From: Chlorobiota bacterium
Lineage (GTDB): Bacteria; Bacteroidota; Ignavibacteria; Kapaibacteriales; NICIL-2
NCBI GenBank assembly: GCA_026415505.1
Contig: JAOAGY010000002.1
Coordinates: 1-35,646, forward strand
Direction: 5' to 3'
Length of the DNA stretch: 35,646 bases
The notes below the pieces were generated by a model. The model made no database searches. It was given only the letters and a program-made list of their open reading frames with translations, and was not told the DNA's origin. How positions within the stretch are numbered: position 1 is the stretch's first letter; each line of letters starts with the position of its first letter. Below are positions 27,439 to 35,646 of this stretch, in pieces. Made by a program: the position numbers and the translations under genes.

Positions 27439-28230
27439 TCAATCGGCGGGAGGTCGGCGAAGGCTCACTGCAGGGGTGTTGCCGAACAGCGCTTGCGCGC
27501 TGCCGTTGCGGACGGCGATTTCGACGAAGCCGCTGCTGCCAACGTAAGCAAGCGGCTCGCCGAGCGGAACGTCGGAGTACGTGCGCACCAGCGGCACAGT
27601 CTCGCTGCCGATATCGCAGAGCCACCCCGCGTGTGGCTCGATATTCCATCGGACTGCTTCGACGTTCGTCACGAGATTGCCGAAACGATCCCGATGGAGA
27701 ATGCACCCGACGATCGAGCCATTGCGTTCGGCTGGCTGGAGATCGAGCCGCAGGAGCATCTCCCCTTCCACGCGGCGACCGAGACGCGCAGCAGCCGACC
27801 CGCCGGATGCCAGCAGTGCTGCCGCTGGCGCAAAAATGTCGCGTCCGTGAAATGTCGCACTCGGAGTCGGGCGTCCCAATCGTTCCCACTCGACCGTAAA
27901 CGCAGTACGCATCCGATAGCGATCGAGCACCAGCGTCGCCAAACCGTTGTCCGGAGCGATGACCCAGAAGCGCTCGAACTCCATCGCGACGATACGCCGA
28001 TCGCTGCCGACGCCTGGATCGACCACCGCGACGACGATGCTGCCCTCGGGCACATACGGCACCGCTGTCAGCAGCACGTATGCAGCCGAGACGACATCTT
28101 GCGGCTCGATGTTGTGGCACAGGTCCACGATGCGCACATCCGGCGCGATACCGAGCATGACCGCTTTCATCACGCCGACGTAGGCATCGCGGTCGCCGAA
28201 ATCGGTCAGCAGAAAAATCGCCGAAGCCAT
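27439..28230 (-). CDS. SAM hydroxide adenosyltransferase (DUF62 family)
   Basis: The 263-aa protein belongs to the SAM-dependent halogenase/hydrolase family. Most members use water to split S-adenosylmethionine into adenosine and methionine; a few are chlorinases or fluorinases. Visible motifs are LLTDFGDRDAYVGVMK, the VVDPGVGSDRR segment holding the hydrolase Asp and Arg, APDNGLATLVL, and FHGRDIFAP with the conserved His. The Asp-Arg-His set favours the hydrolase over a halogenase. The C-terminal barrel has HRDRFGNLVTNV and PLAYVGSSGFVEIAV. It lies alone on the minus strand, upstream of the TonB receptor gene and divergent from the helicase operon. Its role in this organism is unknown. By depleting SAM it could affect methylation, but I see no direct link to the neighbouring methyltransferase. 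Confidence 0.93.
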   Translation of the reverse strand: MASAIFLLTDFGDRDAYVGVMKAVMLGIAPDVRIVDLCHNIEPQDVVSAAYVLLTAVPYVPEGSIVVAVVDPGVGSDRRIVAMEFERFWVIAPDNGLATLVLDRYRMRTAFTVEWERLGRPTPSATFHGRDIFAPAAALLASGGSAAARLGRRVEGEMLLRLDLQPAERNGSIVGCILHRDRFGNLVTNVEAVRWNIEPHAGWLCDIGSETVPLVRTYSDVPLGEPLAYVGSSGFVEIAVRNGSAQALFGNTPAVSLRRPPAD

Positions 28231-28259
28231 CGAACACGTTGCGTCGAATCGGCAGCGAA

Positions 28260-28289
28260 TTTATCGCCACACGGCGCTGTGATATTTTG
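28260..28289 (+). promoter_or_regulatory. Candidate promoter of the helicase operon
   Basis: TTTA at 28260-28263 and TATTTTG at 28283-28289 are separated by 19 nt, close to the Bacteroidota TTTG / TAnnTTTG arrangement. The predicted short leader also contains a 6-bp stem, GCAGCC (28289-28294) with GGCTGC (28314-28319), ending 4 nt before the ATG. Confidence 0.35.
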
Positions 28290-28323
28290 CAGCCGAACCC
28301 CAACGAATCTCAGGGCTGCTGCA

Positions 28324-31300
28324 ATGCCGACAGTCATAGACAACCTCAGCACGACGCTGCTCGACGAGCTGCGCAAACACATCGGCTCTGCCCACCGCAT
28401 GAAAGCCTGCGTCGGTTTTCTCAACCTCAAAGGTTGGTCGGCGCTCGGCGAGTTGATCGAATCCTTCGAGCCGAATCCGAGCGATCCGCCGTGCCGCATT
28501 TTGGTAGGCATGGCGCTCGCCGACGAGGGCGCCGATCCGACGTTGTACGAAGCGCCGATCGTGGACGGCGAGTTCAAGCGCCAACGGCGCGCGCAGGCGA
28601 TCGAGTACTTTCGCCGGCAGATCACGCGCGGCATTCCGACCGCCGCTGCCGAAGCCGCACTCCGCCGGCTGGCGCGCCAACTCCGCAGCGGCAGCGTGCG
28701 CATTAGGTTGTTCGTTCGCCACCCGCTCCACGCCAAGCTCTACTTGCTCGAGCGCCGCGATCCCATCACGCCGCTTGTCGGCTACGTCGGCAGCAGCAAT
28801 CTGACGCTTGCCGGCTTGGCTGGTCAAGGCGAACTCGATGTGGACGTGGTCGAACAAGACGCCGCACGCAAGCTCGAAGCGTGGTTCGACGCGCGCTGGA
28901 ACGACTCGACGCTCGACATCTCCGACGAGCTTGCCGCCATGATTGACGCATCCTGGGCGGGCGAGCCGATCGAACGCATCGAGAACTTACCGTACCTGAT
29001 CTACCTGAAGGTCGCCTACCACTTGTCGGAAAACGCTCGGCTCGGTGCTGCCGAATTTCCTCTGCCGAAAGAACTCCGCAGCACCTTGCTCGATTTTCAG
29101 GTGTCTGCTGTGCAACTGGCTGCCAAGCTCGTCCAGCGCTACGGTGGTGTGCTTTTGGGCGACGTGGTCGGCTTGGGCAAAACGCTGATGGCAACGGCAC
29201 TGGCGCGGCTGCTCTACGAAGCCGATCGCAGCTCGACGCTCGTCATTTGCCCGCCGCGCTTGACCTCGATGTGGGGGCGATACCTCAGCCAGTATCTCCA
29301 CAGCGCCGGCGCGCACGCCCGGGCACTCTCCTCCGGCATGGTGCAAAAAGAACTTCCCACGTTGCCGCGCTTTGCCACGGTGATCCTCGACGAAAGCCAC
29401 AACTTCCGCAACCGCGAGTCGAAGCGCTACAAAGCCATCGCCGAGTACATCGAGCAAAACGATCCCCGCGTGATTTTGCTTTCGGCGACGCCGTTCAACA
29501 AACACTACACGGACCTGGCAAATCAGCTTCGGCTGTTTCTCGACGACAAACAACTGCTCCCCGCCGCGCCGGATCGTTTGCTGGCAAGCTGGCGCGCCAG
29601 TGGACTCGACGTGCGCAAGAAAATCGCCGAGATTGGCGCCGCGCCCGAGACGCTGCACTGCTTCGAGCTGAGCGACTTTCCCGACGATTGGCGCGATCTG
29701 ATGCGGCATTTCATGGTGCGTCGCACGCGAAGCTTCATCATCGCCCACTATGCCAAATACGACGACGCCAAACAGCGCCACTACGTCATGCTCGGCGGCA
29801 AGCCGCACTACTTCCCAAAACGCCAGCCACGCACGATCGCAGTGCCCACCGCCGGCACGCTCTACGAGCAGCTCTACAGCGAGCGCGTCGTCTCGGCAAT
29901 CGAACGGTTGCAGCTTCCGCGCTACGGCTTGGCGCAGTATCTCGACTCGCACGCGCTTGCTGGCGCCAGCGAGGAACACACAAAGATCGCCCAAAACCTG
30001 ACGCGCGCCGGCAAGCGATTGATCGGCTTTGCGCGGACGAATCTCTTCAAGCGGCTCGAATCGAGCGGCACGGCGTTCCTCGAATCGGTGCGCCGGCAGA
30101 TGCTGCGCAATCGCGTGGTGCTCTACGCAATCGAGAACGGACGCGACGTACCCATCGGCGGACAAGACGTCGCCCGCATCCCGCTCGATCCCGACGACGT
30201 CGCCACGTTCGATCCCGATGCAGTCTCTGCCGACGACGGCGACGACACCGAAGCGCAAAGCCTCGCGCTCTCGAGCGGCGACAATGGAAAGGCGCTCTAC
30301 GAAAAGCTCCGCACCGAGTTTGCCGACCGATTCGACTGGCTCCCCTCGCGCTATTTCACCGCCGAGCTTGCGCGCGCGCTCGAAAACGACAACGCCTTGC
30401 TCGGCAGCATTCTCAAGCTCGCCGGCGATTGGCGCGACGATGCCGACCCGAAACTTGTGCAGCTTTACCAGCTCGTCGCCGAACGCCATCGGTTCGACAA
30501 AGTGCTCGTGTTCACGCAATTTGCCGACACCGCCCGCACGATCGGCGACTTCCTTCGCAAAAAAGGCGTGCTCTCGTGCGAGGTGGTCACCGCCGACACA
30601 CCCGACCCCGATGCGATCGTGCGACGCTTCAGCCCGCATTCCAACGGCGGACTGCCCGCCGGCGAAGCACCTCTGCGCGTGCTCGTCGCCACCGACACGC
30701 TCAGCGAAGGGCAGAACTTGCAGGATTGCCACATCGTGGTCAACTTCGACTTGCCCTGGGCGATCGTGCGGCTGATTCAACGTGCCGGACGCGTGGACCG
30801 CATCGGGCAGCAGCACGACACGATCACGGTCTATTCGTTTCTTCCTGCCGACGGCATCGAAAAAATCATCGGGCTGCGGCGACGCTTGCGCCGGCGGCTG
30901 CAAGAAAACCAAGAAGTCATCGGCACCGACGAACGCTTCTTCGACGAAAAGGTGTACGAAGAACTACGCGACCTCTACACCGAAAAAGCGCACGTGCTCG
31001 ACGACAGCGACGACGGCGACGTGGACGTGACCAGCTACGCGCTCCAGGTCTGGAACAGCGCGTCCGAAGCCGACCGCAAACGTGCCCAGGAATTGCCCGA
31101 CCAAGTGTACACCTCGCGCACGAACGACACCGATACCCCCGATGGCGCCATCGTCTTTGCGCGCGTCCACGACGCCGCCGGACGGAGCGATCGTCTCCTT
31201 CGCCTCGACCGAAGCGGCGCACCGCTCGAACACTCGCTGGCGACGATCTTCGATCAGCTCCGCTGCGATCGGAACACGCCGAGCATCCACGATCCGCACG

Positions 31301-31659
31301 TGCTCGATCTGGTGAAAAACGCTGCCGAGACGATCCGAAACGAAACTACCCTGGGCGAAGGCATGCTCGGTTCGAAGAAAAGCCTGCGGCGGCGGTTGTA
31401 CGAGTGTTTGAGCGAAATCGCAAAAACGCACTCGACACTCGCCGCCCCTGCCACTTTCTATGCCGAGCTGGTCTATCGCTTCCCGCTGGTGTCGGCGAGC
31501 CAGTCACAACTGCACGCAGCGCTCAAAGCCTGTTCGGATGAACAACTCATCGAGCTGATCAGCGAGCTGCACAGCGACGGTAAATTCGTGGTCGAAACGG
31601 AACCCATCGAGCGACGCATCGAGATTCTCTGCACCGTGGGATTGAGATCGCAACGATGA
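28324..31659 (+). CDS. PLD-nuclease / SNF2-type helicase fusion
   Basis: This 1111-aa protein has two parts. Residues about 1-200 are a phospholipase D-like nuclease domain with HPLHAKLYLLE (His136, Lys138, Glu143 in place of the usual Asp) and GSSNLTLAGL (156-165). Residues about 260-870 are a superfamily 2 helicase of the SNF2 type: motif I VVGLGKT (281-287), motif II DESH (356-359), motif III SATPFNKH (near 387), motif V VATDTLSEGQNLQ and motif VI QRAGRVDRIGQ (819-829). A helical C-terminal region of about 240 residues follows. ATG 28324 was chosen because upstream frame overlaps the SAM hydrolase antisense. Its stop overlaps the next start as ATGA. With the downstream adenine methyltransferase this looks like a restriction or phage-defence module, perhaps moving along DNA and cleaving. 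The assignment of activity is inferred. Confidence 0.92.
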   Translation: MPTVIDNLSTTLLDELRKHIGSAHRMKACVGFLNLKGWSALGELIESFEPNPSDPPCRILVGMALADEGADPTLYEAPIVDGEFKRQRRAQAIEYFRRQITRGIPTAAAEAALRRLARQLRSGSVRIRLFVRHPLHAKLYLLERRDPITPLVGYVGSSNLTLAGLAGQGELDVDVVEQDAARKLEAWFDARWNDSTLDISDELAAMIDASWAGEPIERIENLPYLIYLKVAYHLSENARLGAAEFPLPKELRSTLLDFQVSAVQLAAKLVQRYGGVLLGDVVGLGKTLMATALARLLYEADRSSTLVICPPRLTSMWGRYLSQYLHSAGAHARALSSGMVQKELPTLPRFATVILDESHNFRNRESKRYKAIAEYIEQNDPRVILLSATPFNKHYTDLANQLRLFLDDKQLLPAAPDRLLASWRASGLDVRKKIAEIGAAPETLHCFELSDFPDDWRDLMRHFMVRRTRSFIIAHYAKYDDAKQRHYVMLGGKPHYFPKRQPRTIAVPTAGTLYEQLYSERVVSAIERLQLPRYGLAQYLDSHALAGASEEHTKIAQNLTRAGKRLIGFARTNLFKRLESSGTAFLESVRRQMLRNRVVLYAIENGRDVPIGGQDVARIPLDPDDVATFDPDAVSADDGDDTEAQSLALSSGDNGKALYEKLRTEFADRFDWLPSRYFTAELARALENDNALLGSILKLAGDWRDDADPKLVQLYQLVAERHRFDKVLVFTQFADTARTIGDFLRKKGVLSCEVVTADTPDPDAIVRRFSPHSNGGLPAGEAPLRVLVATDTLSEGQNLQDCHIVVNFDLPWAIVRLIQRAGRVDRIGQQHDTITVYSFLPADGIEKIIGLRRRLRRRLQENQEVIGTDERFFDEKVYEELRDLYTEKAHVLDDSDDGDVDVTSYALQVWNSASEADRKRAQELPDQVYTSRTNDTDTPDGAIVFARVHDAAGRSDRLLRLDRSGAPLEHSLATIFDQLRCDRNTPSIHDPHVLDLVKNAAETIRNETTLGEGMLGSKKSLRRRLYECLSEIAKTHSTLAAPATFYAELVYRFPLVSASQSQLHAALKACSDEQLIELISELHSDGKFVVETEPIERRIEILCTVGLRSQR

Positions 31660-32681
31660 ACGGCGACGCACTGCGACGCTACATGCTCGAAGCGCTGCAC
31701 TGGAACAGTGCAAAGGGCGCTGTGACGCTTTCGCTCGGCGCGATGGGCGAGACGACCGCACCTGCGATCGCCGCTGCACCGCCGGTCGTTGCATTTTTCG
31801 TCGCGTGCGAGGGCACCGGCATTCCACCGCTGTGGATGCAGAAGAAACTCGCCGCTCATGCCGCAAAAGAGTATCCCCATCCGCTGATCGTCTTTTCCGA
31901 CGGCAAGCGGCTGGCGTGGCATTTCGCCGGCTGCACGGTCGAAACGCCGCTGCCGCTACCATCGCCGGACGACTCGCCCTTTCTCGGCACGCTGCGCATC
32001 CCGCTCGATCACACGATCACACCCTTGGCGATACTCGAGCGCATCGAAGGCGCTTTTGTCGAATCACAGGAGAAACCCGATATGCAAGCATCCCACCCGC
32101 TGATCGAAGCCGGAGAGCAGTTCCTCCGCGCTATCGAAATCGCCATCGAGCAAACCAGCACACTCATCACCGATGCGATGCTCGGAAAAGGACCGCTCGG
32201 CAGAAACGACGCACTCGAGCTGCTCCAGCATCTGGCGCAACTGCGCGAAAAGGCATTGGTCGTCACCGGCGAAGCCCGCGATCTGCTCCAGCGCTATCCG
32301 CAGCTCCCGACGCCGAGCGCTTTGCACTCGATCGTCGCAAAAGCAAAGGCGGCACCGCACAAAAAGAAATACGTTGCCGGTCCCACCACGCCACAAGCTG
32401 CGTTCCGATGCCCCATCCTGCAAGCACTCATCGAGCGTGGCGGCAGCGGCAGTGCCTCCGACATCCTCGATCGCGTTTTCGAGCTGATGAAACACCGGCT
32501 AACGAAAGCAGACATAGAGCTAATAGTCAGCAACGAGCCAAAATGGCGAAACACCGCTCGTTGGGAGCGAAAAAAGATGATCGAAGAAGGTTTACTCCGC
32601 AACGATTCTCCTACTGGCATCTGGGAGATCACCGAAAGCGGTCGCCGCTACTACCACACCCACTGCAAAGGCACGCCATGA
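31656..32681 (+). CDS. Mrr_N-type winged-helix protein between helicase and methyltransferase
   Basis: The 341-aa protein lies between the helicase and methyltransferase genes, overlapping both by ATGA. Residues about 1-130 are of unknown fold, with segments WMQKKLAAHAAKEYPHPLIV and RLAWHFAGCTVETP. Residues about 140-220 are helical (IEAGEQFLRAIEIAIEQTST). Residues about 245-335 match the Mrr N-terminal winged-helix domain: FRCPILQALIERGGSGSASD, LTKADIELI, then PKWRNTARWERKKMIEEGLL and GIWEITESGRRYYHTH. This domain binds DNA in Mrr restriction enzymes. No nuclease motif (D-ExK) is visible, so I read it as a DNA-recognition or regulatory subunit. Function not established. Confidence 0.82.
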   Translation: MNGDALRRYMLEALHWNSAKGAVTLSLGAMGETTAPAIAAAPPVVAFFVACEGTGIPPLWMQKKLAAHAAKEYPHPLIVFSDGKRLAWHFAGCTVETPLPLPSPDDSPFLGTLRIPLDHTITPLAILERIEGAFVESQEKPDMQASHPLIEAGEQFLRAIEIAIEQTSTLITDAMLGKGPLGRNDALELLQHLAQLREKALVVTGEARDLLQRYPQLPTPSALHSIVAKAKAAPHKKKYVAGPTTPQAAFRCPILQALIERGGSGSASDILDRVFELMKHRLTKADIELIVSNEPKWRNTARWERKKMIEEGLLRNDSPTGIWEITESGRRYYHTHCKGTP

Positions 32682-35646
32682 CACCGCACGATCCACGCTT
32701 TATCCGGCGCATCGCCGAGCGACTCGACGACCCCACGGGCGACAATCTCCGCCGGCTGTTCGGCGAGGACTTGGGCTGGAAGAGCGACCGCGGCACACAG
32801 CAGCTCGACGTGTCGAAACCGATCGGCGCATCGCTTCCGCTCGAACGCATCGCGCGCGCCGGCGGGGTGCAGGTCTTCGCGCTGGCGATGGACCGGCTGC
32901 CGACGCTCACTGAACGCCGCGCCATCATGCGCGCGCTGCAACCGATCGCCTACCATCACGTGGTGATCTATCGCGCCGAGGGCGAACTGGCGCTCGTCTG
33001 GACCAACGCGGGCAGCCGGGACACCGCTATCGAGCTGCGGCTGCTGCCCTACACCATCGGCGCACCGGCGCGAACCACCCTCGAACGGCTTGCGCACTTG
33101 CACCTGCCGCTCGACCGCGACCCCTCGCTCGCCGACGTTCTGGCGCGACTCGACGATGCCTTCAGCGTCGAAGCCGTCACCGAGCAGTTTTTCGACGACT
33201 ACCGCCGCGTCTTCCACACGCTCGAAGATATGCTCGCCCGGCAAACCGGCGACGTCCGCTGGGCGCACGATTACGCGCTGCAACTTTTGAACCGCATCGT
33301 GTTCCTCTACTTCATCCAACGCAAGCGCTTCGCCGAAGGCGAATACTGGCTGGGCAACGACCCGCGCTTCATTCTCCACTTTTGGCAAGCGTACAAAACG
33401 TCGGCGCGACCGAAAGACACCTTTTTCGCCGAATGGCTCTCGGTGCTCTTTTTCGAAGCGTTCAACAATCGCTTCCAAGCCGGACGCAGCGACCGCCGCT
33501 ATTTGCCCGACGCAATCCGCGATGCTCTGGCTCAAGCGCCGTACCTCAACGGCGGACTGTTCAGCCGTAACCGGCTCGACGAGCAATACGCCGCCACCGT
33601 GACGGACGACTTTTTCGCGCTGCTCTTCGATGAATTCGACGGTTCGACGCCCGGCTTTCTCGAACGCTACAACTTCACCATTGCCGAATCCACACCGTTC
33701 GAAGTCGAGGTCGCCGTGGACCCTGAAATGATCGGCAAGGTCTATGAAAGCCTGGTCAACATCACCTCCGAGGGAATCGTCGAAGAAGACCAGCGCGGCT
33801 CAGCCGGCATTTTCTACACCTCGCGGGTCGAAATTGACCTGATGTGTCGCCTGGCGCTCGTGGACGCTCTCGCCAATCGGCTCGGCGCAGACAAAAAACC
33901 GCTCCTCTACGACGCCGTCTTCGCTTACGAACCAGCCGAGAAAGAGGCTGCCGACGCCGCACTCGCCGCGCACAATCTCTGGCCCGAGCTCGACCGGCAG
34001 CTCCGCGACATCACCATCTGCGATCCCGCCTGCGGCTCCGGCTCGTTCCTGGTCGGCATGTTGCTTGTGCTCGACGACCTCCAAGCCCGCGCCAATGCCC
34101 AGCTGGGCCGCGAGGAAACCCCCTACGAACGCCGGCGCCGCATCATCGGCGAGCAGCTCTACGGCGTGGACGTGATGGACTGGGCCGTCCACGTGGCTGA
34201 ACTGCGCCTCTGGCTCCAACTCGTCGTCGAAACCGACCTCGAACCCGCTGAGCTCAAATTCCGCCCTCTCCTGCCTAACCTCTCCTTCAAAATCCGCTGC
34301 GGCGATAGCCTGGTGCAGGAAATCGGCGGCATAGACTTCGGTCTCCACCGCGCGCATCTGGACATCTCGCCTCATCTCAAAGGCCGCCTCACCCAGCTCA
34401 AAGGCAAAAAACTCCGCTTTTACCAGGGCGAACAAGGCTTGCGCGAAACCGACATCAAAAAAGAAGAACTCGATCTTTTCCGCGACATCCTCGACCACAA
34501 ACGACACGCGCTGCAAAACCACATCGCCGCGTTCACCCGCCAGATCGAATCGCCGGCCGAGCAAGTCGCGCTGCCGGGAATGGACGCCCCCACCGATCGG
34601 GCTGCACATCAACGCCGCCTCGAGCAGCTCCGCGCCGAACGCGAGGAGAAGCAAGCCGAACTCGCCCGCATCACCAGCGCGCTCGGTGCGCTCCGTAGCG
34701 CGCAGCAGGTCCCCTTTGTCTGGGACATTGCCTTCGTGGAAATCTTCGAGGGGGACAAAGGCGGCTTCGACATCGTCATCGGCAATCCGCCCTATGTGCG
34801 CCAGGAAAAGATCGCCCCGCCCACGCTTGATCCCAACGACTTCGGTGGCGAAACGTCCGACCGCTGGAAAGAGCAGAAGAAAGCCTACAAAGCCAAACTC
34901 CAGCAGTCCGTTGCCGCCGCCTGGCCGCGCTTCTTCCGCTACAGACCCGGTAGAGCCGACTTCCGCAAGCTCGACGGCAAAAGCGACCTCTACATCTACT
35001 TCTACCTGCACGGGCTAGCGCTGCTCAACCCGCAAGGCAGCTTCTGCTTCATCACCTCCAACTCCTGGCTCGATGTTGGCTACGGCGCAGACCTGCAGGA
35101 GTTCCTCCTCAAACACAGCCATGTCAAGTTCATCCTCGACAACGAGCGCAAGCGCTCGTTTGCGCAGGCCGACGTCAACACGATCATCGCGCTGCTCGCC
35201 CCGCCCGACGACCGCCGCGAGCACGGGCTGGAGCACACCGCGCGCTTTGTGATGTTCACGGTGCCGTTCGAGGAGGTGCTCAGCGCCGAGACGTTCAAGG
35301 CGCTCGAGGCCGCCACCGAACGCCGGCGCACCGACCGCTGGCGCATCACCGTCGTGCCCCAACGCCAGCTCTTCGAGGAAGGCGTCGCCCGCGAGGAAGA
35401 CGAGGAAGCAACGCCCGGCAAACCCACAAAATCCCGCGGCCCGCTCATCAAGACCGCCCGCTACGAAGCCAACAAATGGGGCGGCAAATACCTGCGCGCC
35501 CCGGAAATCTTCTTCACCATTCTGGAGAAGGGCCGTAAGGGCGACCCGTCGGGTCGTCCCCTCCTCGTCCGTCTCGGCGACATCGCCGAAGTGCGTCGCG
35601 GCTTCACGACCGGTGCCAACGAGTTTTTCTACCTCGACGAGGAAAA
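32678..35646 (+). CDS. Eco57I-like N6-adenine DNA methyltransferase (3' end beyond window)
   Basis: Frame is open from ATG 32678 to the right edge, giving 989 complete codons; the C-terminus is missing. The SAM-binding motif I DPACGSGSF is at 449-457 and the catalytic motif IV NPPY at 703-706 (GNPPYVRQEK), typical of N6-adenine methyltransferases of the Eco57I and type I classes. The N-terminal 440 residues include a long helical domain (ALQLLNRIVFLYFIQRKRFA). A coiled-coil-like insert lies at about 605-675 (HQRRLEQLRAEREEKQAELA). Near the edge LGDIAEVRRGFTTGANEFFY begins a target-recognition domain. I see no obvious PD-ExK nuclease domain at the N-terminus, so methylation alone or methylation plus cleavage by the PLD-helicase is likely. 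ATG overlaps the preceding stop (ATGA). The partial protein is long compared with stand-alone methyltransferases and resembles those in type IIG and DISARM-like systems. Confidence 0.92.
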   Translation, partial: MTPHDPRFIRRIAERLDDPTGDNLRRLFGEDLGWKSDRGTQQLDVSKPIGASLPLERIARAGGVQVFALAMDRLPTLTERRAIMRALQPIAYHHVVIYRAEGELALVWTNAGSRDTAIELRLLPYTIGAPARTTLERLAHLHLPLDRDPSLADVLARLDDAFSVEAVTEQFFDDYRRVFHTLEDMLARQTGDVRWAHDYALQLLNRIVFLYFIQRKRFAEGEYWLGNDPRFILHFWQAYKTSARPKDTFFAEWLSVLFFEAFNNRFQAGRSDRRYLPDAIRDALAQAPYLNGGLFSRNRLDEQYAATVTDDFFALLFDEFDGSTPGFLERYNFTIAESTPFEVEVAVDPEMIGKVYESLVNITSEGIVEEDQRGSAGIFYTSRVEIDLMCRLALVDALANRLGADKKPLLYDAVFAYEPAEKEAADAALAAHNLWPELDRQLRDITICDPACGSGSFLVGMLLVLDDLQARANAQLGREETPYERRRRIIGEQLYGVDVMDWAVHVAELRLWLQLVVETDLEPAELKFRPLLPNLSFKIRCGDSLVQEIGGIDFGLHRAHLDISPHLKGRLTQLKGKKLRFYQGEQGLRETDIKKEELDLFRDILDHKRHALQNHIAAFTRQIESPAEQVALPGMDAPTDRAAHQRRLEQLRAEREEKQAELARITSALGALRSAQQVPFVWDIAFVEIFEGDKGGFDIVIGNPPYVRQEKIAPPTLDPNDFGGETSDRWKEQKKAYKAKLQQSVAAAWPRFFRYRPGRADFRKLDGKSDLYIYFYLHGLALLNPQGSFCFITSNSWLDVGYGADLQEFLLKHSHVKFILDNERKRSFAQADVNTIIALLAPPDDRREHGLEHTARFVMFTVPFEEVLSAETFKALEAATERRRTDRWRITVVPQRQLFEEGVAREEDEEATPGKPTKSRGPLIKTARYEANKWGGKYLRAPEIFFTILEKGRKGDPSGRPLLVRLGDIAEVRRGFTTGANEFFYLDEE

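Noticed and set aside
28987-30912. 641-codon minus-strand frame opposite the helicase gene
   Set aside because: It is antisense to helicase motifs I to VI; its composition is that of a complementary shadow in GC-rich DNA.
29247-31541. 764-codon plus-strand frame overlapping the helicase in another phase
   Set aside because: It is extremely Arg-rich with no domain; the helicase frame carries all conserved motifs.
28324-35646. Firm assignment of the operon to class 1 DISARM, BREX or Hma
   Set aside because: The visible genes do not include the diagnostic DISARM drmA or drmB or BREX pglZ or brxC, and the locus is cut by the window edge.

Overview
The window looks like a chromosomal segment from a GC-rich member of the Bacteroidota/Chlorobi (FCB) group. 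The evidence is two secreted proteins with type IX secretion (T9SS) C-terminal sorting domains, a HmuY-like lipoprotein, a FecA-like TonB receptor, a Bacteroidota-type promoter (TTTG-N20-TATTTTTG) in front of a tRNA gene, and a general lack of Shine-Dalgarno sequences. A deep-branching Chlorobi/Kapabacteria/Ignavibacteria-like lineage is my best guess, but that is inference.

Positions 1-5246 (minus strand) hold the N-terminal 1748 codons of a giant secreted protein that runs off the left edge. It has a signal peptide, an N-terminal beta domain, a fibronectin III domain and two homologous right-handed beta-helix modules. Divergent from it is ftsH (5466-8657), whose Walker A motif is split by a 426-residue intein with an apparently intact LAGLIDADG homing endonuclease.

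Positions 8715-12793 (minus strand) are a housekeeping block: mrp, a NifU-like scaffold, tRNA-Val(TAC), a small 59-aa protein, rpmE (bL31), rpsR (bS18) and dnaA. Next, still on the minus strand, come an HpnE-like flavoprotein and two T9SS-exported Asp-box proteins, ending in a strong terminator at 12818-12858. A NatAB-like ABC exporter pair lies on the plus strand (19085-21291).

Positions 21359-27302 look like an iron/heme acquisition neighbourhood. It has a TolB-like propeller protein, a HmuY-like lipoprotein and an orphan paaA in one minus-strand run, a MarR regulator on the plus strand, and a FecA-like receptor followed by an IsdG-like monooxygenase. A 21-bp imperfect palindrome sits upstream of the receptor. 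A SAM hydroxide adenosyltransferase (27439-28230) follows.

Positions 28324-35646 (plus strand) carry three genes joined by ATGA stop/start overlaps: a PLD-nuclease/SNF2-helicase fusion, an Mrr_N-type winged-helix protein and an Eco57I-like adenine methyltransferase cut by the right edge. This is a restriction or anti-phage module that I cannot match exactly to a named system. It and the FtsH intein are the two most interesting items in the window.
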